A DNA stretch of 5,109 bases from Armatimonadota bacterium (lineage in GTDB: Bacteria > Armatimonadota > Zipacnadia > Zipacnadales > FEN-943): NCBI GenBank assembly GCA_026419655.1, contig JANZZA010000051.1:1-5109 (forward strand), given 5' to 3'. The notes under the pieces are model-generated. The model saw nothing but the letters and a program-made list of their open reading frames with translations. It had not been told where the DNA came from and made no database searches. How positions within the stretch are numbered: position 1 is the stretch's first letter; each line of letters opens with the position of its first letter. Below, in pieces: positions 1-4,813 of this stretch. A program made the translations under genes and the position numbers.

Positions 1-1
1 G

Positions 2-1144
2 CTGGTCTCCTTCGATGAGGAGTCCTTCGCCTCAGGCTCGCTGGAGCAGTCTGCGAACTATGCTGTCTCCGAAGAGACTGCATGGGCTTACGCCGCCGCG
101 CTCAACCACCTGCTCGACCGCGGAGTGTTTCTCGTCAATGCCAAGGTAGCCTACTGGTTTAAGAATGAGATCCGGCCCGAGGATGACCCGGTAGCGTTAA
201 TGTCGGAAGAACAGATAGAATCTGATGCGCTGAAACGTGCCCGAGAGCTACTTACCGCCATTCGGGAAGGGAAGCGCCCTGACCTGGCAGACAACCTCTA
301 TTTTGCCGTCACTTTGTCGGGGAACGCGGGGCGCGCGGTAGTCCGCGACTGGATGCACGGCAGCTTCGAGCAACTAGCGAGCAATGTTGATGCCTGGTTC
401 ACCGACCTTTCTGTTTTGCCTCCCGTTAGCAACCGGGAGGCACGGTCGCCGAAGTTCACCGACGACGTCTTGGGCGCTTTGCTGCGGCCCAATCAAAAAC
501 CTGGGGACCTGCCCGCGCCTTTCGTGACCCGCCTGTGGCGCGCGGCTATGCAGAACGAACCGATTCCGCGGTCGGCGCTCTCGGCAGCCCTGGCCAGAGT
601 CAAGGCCGCCGTTTTAGCAGACGATCCGGTACGCCACGAGGCTATTGGCCTGATAAAGGCCTACCACATCAGAAAAGCGCGCGTATCGCGCAAGGAGGGA
701 GGAGCAGTGCCAGAAGACTTCAAGCCTCGTCTCAATCCAGACCACCCGGAGCCGGCGTATCATTGCGGCCGGCTGATGGCGGTCTATGCCCAGCTTCAGC
801 GGACGGCTCTTGGCGACGTGGGTGCCGGCGTCGTTCAGCGCTATTACGCTGCGGCTAGCGCTACACCGGCCCTTGTTTTGGGGCGCCTTGCCCGCCTGAG
901 CACCGCTCACCTGGGCAAGCTCGACCCGGGCCTGGCGCGGTGGTACGAGCAACTCCTGGCGGAAATCTGGGGGCGCATGGGGGAGGCTGTGCCACGCGTG
1001 CTGGACCTGGAGGGCCAGAGCCTTTTCGCGCTGGGGTACTACCAGCAACTCGCAGACCTCAGGACTAAGAAAGCGGAAGTCGGTGTGGAACAGCCCGAAT
1101 CTGCCGATGCCGGGGCTTCCGAGAGACCCGGCGCGGAAGCCTAA
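2..1144 (+). CDS. cas8c: Cas8c (Csd1), type I-C Cascade large subunit, C-terminal part (5' truncated by window edge)
   Basis: Cas8c is the large subunit of the type I-C Cascade complex. It recognises the PAM on invading DNA and helps open the duplex. The reading frame is open from base 2 to the TAA at 1142-1144, giving 380 visible residues. Csd1 proteins are usually around 560-620 residues, so roughly the first third lies upstream of the window. Family-typical segments are visible in order: an early block containing LEQSANYAVSEETAWAY and ALNHLL (bases about 40-115), then LSGNAGRAVVRDWMHGSFEQL (about 314-376), then the C-terminal helical domain starting near PEDFKPRLNPDHPEPAYHCG (about 710-769). 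The GTG at 125 encodes an internal valine and is not the real start. The C-terminal domain is probably also made separately as Cas11c from a GTG at 707. The tail after about base 1070 is acidic and low in complexity. cas7c follows after 22 bp, so the two are probably co-transcribed. Confidence 0.95.
   Translation: MVSFDEESFASGSLEQSANYAVSEETAWAYAAALNHLLDRGVFLVNAKVAYWFKNEIRPEDDPVALMSEEQIESDALKRARELLTAIREGKRPDLADNLYFAVTLSGNAGRAVVRDWMHGSFEQLASNVDAWFTDLSVLPPVSNREARSPKFTDDVLGALLRPNQKPGDLPAPFVTRLWRAAMQNEPIPRSALSAALARVKAAVLADDPVRHEAIGLIKAYHIRKARVSRKEGGAVPEDFKPRLNPDHPEPAYHCGRLMAVYAQLQRTALGDVGAGVVQRYYAAASATPALVLGRLARLSTAHLGKLDPGLARWYEQLLAEIWGRMGEAVPRVLDLEGQSLFALGYYQQLADLRTKKAEVGVEQPESADAGASERPGAEA
692..698 (+). 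promoter_or_regulatory. Internal ribosome binding site within cas8c, for Cas11c
   Basis: AAGGAGG, a perfect match to the anti-Shine-Dalgarno core, lies in the middle of cas8c. Eight bases separate it from an in-frame GTG at 707-709, and a second purine run (GGAG, 701-704) follows it. The same motif and spacing precede cas7c in this window (AAAGGAGG at 1151-1158, 8 nt before its ATG). That makes this look like a working start site and not a chance purine run. Confidence 0.85.
707..1144 (+). CDS. cas11c: Cas11c, type I-C Cascade small subunit, from an internal in-frame start within cas8c
   Basis: The product would be 145 residues, starting at GTG 707 and sharing the cas8c frame and stop codon. 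What the sequence shows is the strong Shine-Dalgarno at 692-698 with 8-nt spacing. The start also falls at the border of the C-terminal helical domain, just before a segment with RLNPDHPEPAYHCGRLMAVY. Published work on I-B, I-C and I-D systems showed that the small subunit is independently translated from the 3' part of the large-subunit gene. In I-C the product begins just before a similar N-x-x-P-x-Y-x-x-G-R-L segment. I infer that the same happens here. Cas11c would form the belly filament beside the Cas7c backbone and stabilise the R-loop. The length is slightly above the usual size of about 120-130 residues because of an acidic Ala/Glu/Gly-rich tail (EQPESADAGASERPGAEA). An alternative start, ATG 776-778, has no good ribosome binding site. 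Confidence 0.83.
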   Translation: MPEDFKPRLNPDHPEPAYHCGRLMAVYAQLQRTALGDVGAGVVQRYYAAASATPALVLGRLARLSTAHLGKLDPGLARWYEQLLAEIWGRMGEAVPRVLDLEGQSLFALGYYQQLADLRTKKAEVGVEQPESADAGASERPGAEA

Positions 1145-1150
1145 CACCGC

Positions 1151-1158
1151 AAAGGAGG
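1151..1158 (+). promoter_or_regulatory. Ribosome binding site of cas7c
   Basis: AAAGGAGG lies 8 nt before the ATG at 1167. It fixes the cas7c start at this ATG and rules out the upstream in-frame GTG at 1083, which lies inside cas8c and would add 28 residues unrelated to the family. Confidence 0.9.
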
Positions 1159-1166
1159 GGAAAACA

Positions 1167-2174
1167 ATGAGCGAGGTAATCAAGAACCGCTATGAGTTTT
1201 TGCTGCTTTTCGACTGCGAAAACGGCAATCCCAACGGGGACCCTGACGCCGGCAACGCACCGCGCATTGACCCCGAAGACCTTCACGGCCTGGTCTCCGA
1301 CGTGGCCTTGAAGCGACGTATACGAAACTACGTCCAGATGGCCCGAGGCAACGCCGCCCCCTACGCTATATTCATCGAGCACGCGGCAAACCTCAACTAT
1401 CCCATTGCGCTGGCGCACGCCAATACGCCTGGCGGCTATTCGAAGGACAGGACCAAACAGAAGGTTGACGCGGCCCGCGCCTGGATGTGCCAGCAGTTCT
1501 ATGACGTGCGCACTTTCGGGGCAGTCATGAGCACCGGCCCCAATGCCGGCCAGGTGCGCGGGCCCGTGCAGATCACCTTCGCTCGCTCCGTTGACCCCGT
1601 CCTGCCCCTTGACGTCTCTATAACTCGAATGGCGGTCGCCCAGCCGGACAAGCTCCTAGACTCTCCTGAAGACTACCTGCGAGACGTGGAAAAGAAGCCC
1701 GAGGACGAACGCCGCACGATGGGCCGCAAGAGTCTCATCCCCTACGGCCTCTACGTTGGCAAGGGCTTCATTTCGGCCCACCTGGCCCACGACACCGGCT
1801 TTACCGAGGACGACCTTGCGCTTTTCTGGGAAGCGCTGCTGAACATGTACGAGCACGACCGCTCGGCTTCCAAGGGGGTAATGTCGGTGCGTGAGCCGGT
1901 ATTCATCTTCAAGCACGTCGGCACCGACAGCAACGAAGAGCAACGGGCCCGGCAGGCTATCCTCGGCTGTGCCCCGGCTCACAAGCTCTTCGACCTGGTG
2001 GAGATTCGCCGCCGTGAGGGTGTCGAGGCACCGAGAGCTTTCAGCGACTACCAGGTCATCTTCCACAAGAACAGCGTGCCAGCCGGCGTTGAGGTTGGTT
2101 TCTTGATGCACGGCGACTGCGGAGAGGCGACTATAGCCTGGGGCCAGCCGCCGGACTGGATTGACGTGGATTAG
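1167..2174 (+). CDS. cas7c: Cas7c (Csd2), type I-C Cascade crRNA-binding backbone protein
   Basis: Cas7c is the RAMP/RRM-fold subunit that polymerises along the crRNA spacer and forms the backbone of type I-C Cascade in the cytoplasm. The protein has 335 residues. Csd2 signatures are clear: FLLLFDCENGNPNGDPDAGN (residues 11-30), the PRIDPEDLHGLVSDVALKRR stretch (32-51), FYDVRTFGAVMSTGPNAGQ (111-129), GPVQITFARSVDP (132-144), RTMGRK (183-188) with IPYGLY (191-196), and LLNMYEHDRSASKG (224-237). The usual family length is about 280-300 residues. The excess here seems to be an acidic insert at about 160-182, a short insert at about 252-267, and a C-terminal tail after PAGV (305-308). No frameshift is visible. 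It sits 22 bp after cas8c with its own strong ribosome binding site, as expected for a subunit needed in several copies per complex. A 241-bp gap separates it from cas4. Confidence 0.96.
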   Translation: MSEVIKNRYEFLLLFDCENGNPNGDPDAGNAPRIDPEDLHGLVSDVALKRRIRNYVQMARGNAAPYAIFIEHAANLNYPIALAHANTPGGYSKDRTKQKVDAARAWMCQQFYDVRTFGAVMSTGPNAGQVRGPVQITFARSVDPVLPLDVSITRMAVAQPDKLLDSPEDYLRDVEKKPEDERRTMGRKSLIPYGLYVGKGFISAHLAHDTGFTEDDLALFWEALLNMYEHDRSASKGVMSVREPVFIFKHVGTDSNEEQRARQAILGCAPAHKLFDLVEIRRREGVEAPRAFSDYQVIFHKNSVPAGVEVGFLMHGDCGEATIAWGQPPDWIDVD

Positions 2175-2207
2175 CGCCTCCGCTGGGGCAGCAGCCTGTC
2201 GGGGCGT

Positions 2208-2243
2208 GGGCCGGCATGGCATGCAGCTTTGCCTGTCCGGCCC
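2208..2243 (+). other. GC-rich hairpin downstream of cas7c (possible attenuator or 3' stabiliser)
   Basis: GGGCCGG (2208-2214) is perfectly complementary to CCGGCCC (2237-2243). Inside it, GGCA (2218-2221) can pair with TGCC (2230-2233) around an 8-nt loop. The hairpin begins 34 bp after the cas7c stop. No U-tract follows, so it is not a classical intrinsic terminator. It could slow 3' decay of the cas8c-cas7c message or reduce read-through into cas4; neither is shown by sequence alone. Confidence 0.5.
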
Positions 2244-2291
2244 GGCGCCTGAATGGCAACCACAGACAACCAAGCAGTACGAATACGAAAA

Positions 2292-2346
2292 AGTTTGACG
2301 AGGGGGCTGGGGGACGGCCCTTTTCGAAGGGTCGCCCCCGTCCCCC
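2292..2346 (+). repeat. Dispersed hairpin element, copy 1 (cas7c-cas4 gap)
   Basis: This begins AGTTTG and then forms a long imperfect hairpin. GGGGG (2302-2306), GGGGG (2309-2313), CGG (2315-2317) and CCCTT (2318-2322) pair across a TTCG loop (2323-2326) with AAGGG (2327-2331), TCG (2332-2334), CCCCC (2335-2339) and CCCCC (2342-2346). The pairing has one G-U and a single bulged A. A diverged copy lies at 3153-3204, on the other side of cas4, in the same orientation. Over the first 47-48 bases the two agree at 38 of 48 aligned columns. It has no ORF of its own and resembles the small non-coding palindromic elements that scatter through bacterial genomes. No target-site duplication is evident. 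Confidence 0.72.
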
Positions 2347-2400
2347 TGACCCCGGCGCGGCCCTGAGGAGGGCAAAGGCCCCCACGTCGCCAGCGCCGAC

Positions 2401-2406
2401 GAGGAG
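2401..2406 (+). promoter_or_regulatory. Ribosome binding site of cas4
   Basis: GAGGAG lies 9 nt before the ATG at 2416 and supports that start. A short inverted repeat (CGTCG 2385-2389 with CGACG 2397-2401) overlaps its first base, so the site could be slightly occluded in the transcript. Confidence 0.7.
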
Positions 2407-2415
2407 TGGCCCATC

Positions 2416-3117
2416 ATGTACGACGAAGACGACCTCTTACCGCTTTCGGCCCTGCGCCACCTGGTCTTCTGCGAGCGCCGCTGCGCGCTCATGTACGTGG
2501 AAGGCCTCTGGGCGGATAATCGGCGCACGGTGGAAGGCCGCCTGCTGCACGAGCGCTCTCACACGCCTGACTTTGAGACCCGCGACAACATCCGCATCGC
2601 CCGTGGGCTACGGCTGCGGTCTTTACGTCTCGGACTTGTGGGCCAAGCAGACGTCGTCGAATTCCACCAGGGTCCTGTCAACACGCCCGGCGCAGTCCTC
2701 CCCGGCCTTCCAGGGCTATGGCGGCCCTTCCCGGTCGAGTACAGGTTGGGCCTACCTGCTCTCGACGAGAGCGATTACGTTCAGCTGTGTGCCCAGGCTC
2801 TTTGCCTCGAGGAAATGCTGGGCGTCGCTGTGCCGGCTGGGGCAATGTTCTACGACCGGCCTCACAGACGCGAGGAGGTCGTCTTTACTTCCGACCTCCG
2901 CGCCCAGACAGAAGCCGCCACCCGGCGCTTGCATGAGTTGCTGGCCTCGCCCTCCACTCCTCCTCCCGTCTACGAAAAGAAGTGCCGTAGCTGCTCCTTC
3001 TTCGACCTGTGCCTGCCGCGGGAAATATCGCGTGGACGGAGCGCCGCCCAATATCTGAACCATTCCATCGCACAAGTGCTCTCTGACAGCCCCGCCGATT
3101 CCCTTTCGCAGGCGTGA
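2416..3117 (+). CDS. cas4: Cas4, Fe-S RecB-family protein for PAM-aware prespacer processing (catalytic Lys replaced by Arg)
   Basis: Cas4 joins Cas1-Cas2 in I-C adaptation, recognises the PAM in prespacers and trims that end, so that spacers enter in the right orientation. The 233-residue protein starts MYDEDDLLPLSALRHLVFCERRC, typical for I-C Cas4. The four iron-sulfur cysteines are present: C19, then C190, C193 and C199 in YEKKCRSCSFFDLC. RecB-like nuclease residues are H45 in EGRLLHE, D79 in VGQADVVEF and E108 in FPVEYRLGLP. The next catalytic position, normally lysine in E-x-K, is R110 (codon AGG, 2743-2745). The following QLCAQALCLEEMLG (123-136) is the conserved QhXXY-like helix region. 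The Fe-S and DNA-binding frame therefore look intact, but the metal-dependent nuclease may be weak or dead. The gene is isolated by a 241-bp gap upstream and a 126-bp gap downstream, each with a copy of the same hairpin element. Confidence 0.95.
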   Translation: MYDEDDLLPLSALRHLVFCERRCALMYVEGLWADNRRTVEGRLLHERSHTPDFETRDNIRIARGLRLRSLRLGLVGQADVVEFHQGPVNTPGAVLPGLPGLWRPFPVEYRLGLPALDESDYVQLCAQALCLEEMLGVAVPAGAMFYDRPHRREEVVFTSDLRAQTEAATRRLHELLASPSTPPPVYEKKCRSCSFFDLCLPREISRGRSAAQYLNHSIAQVLSDSPADSLSQA

Positions 3118-3152
3118 TGACGGGCAGTCAAGACGTGCAAACAGCACGAGAC

Positions 3153-3204
3153 AGTTTGGGAAGGGGGTCTGGGGGACAACCCTTTTCAAAGGGCTTCCCC
3201 AGGC
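3153..3204 (+). repeat. Dispersed hairpin element, copy 2 (cas4-cas1 gap)
   Basis: This shares AGTTTG, AGGGGG, CTGGGGGAC, CCCTTTTC, AAGGG and CCCC in order with the element at 2292-2346, in the same orientation. CCCTT (3181-3184 region) pairs with AAGGG (3189-3193), and GGGG (3172-3175) pairs with CCCC (3197-3200). The pairing is weaker than in copy 1. One stem pair differs by a double change: G2316-C2333 in copy 1 corresponds to A3178-T3195 here. That hints that folding has been under selection. Just upstream is an unrelated 5-bp hairpin (CGTGC 3134-3138, GCACG 3144-3148). Confidence 0.7.
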
Positions 3205-3243
3205 GGTAGTAAGCTTTTCGAGCGGCTTGCCAAGAACACGAAA

Positions 3244-4275
3244 ATGAAGCGCCTGCTAAACACGCTATATGTGACTACCGAGGGCGCCTATCTGGCCCGC
3301 GACGGCGAGACGGTGGCGGTACGGGTGAAGCGCGAGGTCAAAATGCGCGTGCCCCTGGTGGGTCTGGACGGCATTATCTGCCTCGGCCGGGTTGGCTGCA
3401 GCCCCCAGCTAATGCACCTGTGTAGCCGCCGGGGCGTGACTATCTCCTTCTTGAGTGAAACTGGTCGCTTCTGGGCGCGCGTGCAGGGACCCGTCTCGGG
3501 CAATGTTCTCTTGCGCCGGGAACAGTACCGGAGAGCCGACGACCCCTCCGGCGCCGCCGAACTTGCCCGCGCCTTCCTGGCTGCCAAGATTGCCAACTGC
3601 CGGGCGGTGCTTCTGCGAGCCTTGCGCGACCATCCTGACATCCCTGGGGCCGCGGAAGTCTCCTCTGCCGCCGACCGCCTCCGAATCTATCTGCACCGTC
3701 TCACCCAGCCTGCGCCCCTCCACCTCTGCCGGGGGTTTGAAGGCGAGGCAGGCAAGGTCTATTTCGATGTCTTTGACCACCTCATCGTGGCTCAGAAGGA
3801 GCACTTCTCCTTCTCTCGCCGCAGCCGCCGCCCGCCGCTCGACCCAACCAACGCCCTCCTTTCCTTCCTATATGCCATCCTCGCCCACGACGCCGCCTCC
3901 GCCCTCGAAAGCGTCGGCCTCGACCCGGCCGTGGGCTTCCTGCACCGCGATCGCCCAGGCCGCCCCGGGCTGGCCCTCGACTTGATGGAAGAATTCCGTC
4001 CCTTCCTGGCCGACCGCCTGGCCTTGTCCTTGATCAACCGCCAGCAGGTCCGTCCCTCCGGCTTCCGCACCACAGCAACCGGCGCAGTCCTCATGGATGA
4101 CGACACCCGCAAAACCGTGCTCAAGGCCTACCAGACACGCAAACAGGAGGAGATTTACCATCCCTTCCTCGATGAAAAAATTCCTGTCGGCCTCCTCCTC
4201 CATGCTCAGGCCATGCTCCTCGCCCGCCACCTGAGAGGTGACCTCGATGCCTATCCCGCTTTTTTCTGGAGATGA
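3244..4275 (+). CDS. cas1: Cas1, CRISPR spacer integrase (type I-C)
   Basis: Cas1 is the metal-dependent integrase that, as a Cas1-Cas2 complex, inserts new spacers at the leader end of the array. The protein has 343 residues, the normal length. It begins MKRLLNTLYVTTEGAYLARDG, a typical I-C start. The N-terminal beta domain contains SETGRFWARVQGPVSGNVLL (71-90) followed by RREQYRRADDP (91-101). The predicted metal ligands are E166 in GFEGEAGKVYF, H234 in GFLHRDRPG and D246/E249 in LALDLMEEFRP; all are present, so the enzyme should be active. No start codon occurs in frame in the 39 bp between the hairpin element and this ATG. Unlike its neighbours it lacks a good Shine-Dalgarno (only AAGAA-like purines at 3232-3236), so its translation may be modest. 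cas2 follows after 6 bp. Confidence 0.97.
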   Translation: MKRLLNTLYVTTEGAYLARDGETVAVRVKREVKMRVPLVGLDGIICLGRVGCSPQLMHLCSRRGVTISFLSETGRFWARVQGPVSGNVLLRREQYRRADDPSGAAELARAFLAAKIANCRAVLLRALRDHPDIPGAAEVSSAADRLRIYLHRLTQPAPLHLCRGFEGEAGKVYFDVFDHLIVAQKEHFSFSRRSRRPPLDPTNALLSFLYAILAHDAASALESVGLDPAVGFLHRDRPGRPGLALDLMEEFRPFLADRLALSLINRQQVRPSGFRTTATGAVLMDDDTRKTVLKAYQTRKQEEIYHPFLDEKIPVGLLLHAQAMLLARHLRGDLDAYPAFFWR

Positions 4276-4281
4276 AGTGCC

Positions 4282-4572
4282 ATGATGGTGCTGGTGACCT
4301 ACGACGTCAATACCGAAACACCAGAGGGCCAAAAGCGCCTTCGCCAGGTCGCGCGAGTGTGCCAGAACTACGGCCAGCGGGTACAGAAATCCGTCTTTGA
4401 GTGCCTCATAGACCCGGCCCAGTGGGCCGAACTGCGCGCACAACTCACCTCCATCATGGACCCACAAGTGGATAGCCTGCGGTTCTACTTCCTGGGCGCA
4501 AACTGGAGAAGACGGGTGGAACATGTAGGGGCCAAGCCGGGCTATGACCCGGAAGGACTGCTCATTGTGTGA
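4282..4572 (+). CDS. cas2: Cas2, structural partner of Cas1 in spacer acquisition
   Basis: Cas2 is a ferredoxin-fold dimer that bridges two Cas1 dimers and sets prespacer length. The 96-residue protein starts MMVLVTYDVNTET. D8 is the conserved aspartate at the end of the first beta strand. The family's I-C features include QNYGQRVQKSVFEC (28-41) and a C-terminal RFYFLGANWRRRVEHVG segment (67-83), ending in YDPEGLLIV. Two ATG codons stand in tandem (4282 and 4285), so the initiator could be either, which changes only one residue. The ribosome binding site GGAGA (4268-4272) overlaps the end of cas1 and the intergenic gap is only 6 bp, which suggests translational coupling and 1:1-type production with Cas1. 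The leader and array begin directly downstream. Confidence 0.96.
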   Translation: MMVLVTYDVNTETPEGQKRLRQVARVCQNYGQRVQKSVFECLIDPAQWAELRAQLTSIMDPQVDSLRFYFLGANWRRRVEHVGAKPGYDPEGLLIV

Positions 4573-4722
4573 GCCGGAGAGGCCAGCAACTCAACGCGCT
4601 CCTTGAAAACTTGGGGCAGACTCACAAACGTACGTTCCGCGAACCTCTATCACACACTCGCTTCCTGGGAGATTCGCGGAATGCAACAAGCCCTGTGGGA
4701 CAGCCAAAAGCTAGAAGGTGTC

Positions 4723-4751
4723 TCGAACCTCCTGTTCGTGGGGGCTACAAT
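4723..4751 (+). promoter_or_regulatory. Candidate pre-crRNA promoter in the leader
   Basis: TACAAT (4746-4751) differs from the sigma-A -10 consensus at one base. Seventeen bases upstream is TCGAAC (4723-4728), a poor -35 with 3 of 6 matches. Transcription would start near 4758, about 55 bp before the first repeat, a sensible position. An alternative -35-like TTGAAA at 4603-4608 has no matching -10 at the right distance. The call rests mainly on the -10. Confidence 0.4.
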
Positions 4752-4764
4752 AAGAACAGGTTCG
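4724..4764 (+). repeat. Imperfect inverted repeat in the leader
   Basis: CGAAC (4724-4728) and CTGTTC (4732-4737), separated by a 3-nt bulge, are complementary to GAACAG (4754-4759) and GTTCG (4760-4764). This gives 11 pairs around a 16-nt loop that contains the candidate -10 TACAAT. It could be a protein-binding site over the promoter, or a DNA-bending site for spacer integration, or have no function. Confidence 0.5.
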
Positions 4765-4813
4765 CGCAAAATAAGCCGAAAGACCCGCTGCTGTCGAACG
4801 TCCTGCAGAGCCG

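Larger units (their letters stand above)
4573..4813 (+). promoter_or_regulatory. CRISPR leader
   Basis: This 241-bp stretch between the cas2 stop and the first repeat has no convincing gene. It is on the leader side, as judged from repeat orientation (GATTGAAAC end facing away from cas2) and from the cas1-cas2 position. It is richer in A and T than the repeats and contains recurring CGAAC/GTTCG motifs. CGAACCTC occurs at 4640-4647 and 4724-4731. A 12-mer, TCGAAC-C/G-TCCTG, occurs at 4723-4734 and again at 4794-4805, ending 8 bp before repeat 1. GTTC-CGC-GAAC at 4634-4644 is palindromic. TTCCGCGAA (4635-4643) has its reverse complement at 4673-4681. Leaders normally carry the array promoter and the sites that direct Cas1-Cas2 to the first repeat. 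Confidence 0.85.

Noticed and set aside
125..127. GTG as the start of a 339-residue protein
   Set aside because: The frame is open to the window edge, and the 41 upstream codons match conserved Csd1 sequence. The gene is truncated by the window, not started here.
614..1183. Long - strand open frame (189 codons) opposite the cas8c 3' end, and similar - strand frames at 1656-2528 and 3868-4524
   Set aside because: They are antisense shadows of GC-rich cas genes, show no family motifs, and lack ribosome binding sites. The + strand genes are unambiguous.
2302..2346. Hairpin element as an intrinsic terminator
   Set aside because: There is no U-run after the 3' arm; the following bases are TGACCCC. 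A terminator role is not supported, although partial attenuation is possible.
2216..3058. 280-codon + strand frame overlapping cas4
   Set aside because: It is the wrong frame of cas4, with an Arg/Ser/Pro-rich composition typical of out-of-frame GC-rich DNA. Cas4 in the other frame has all expected motifs.
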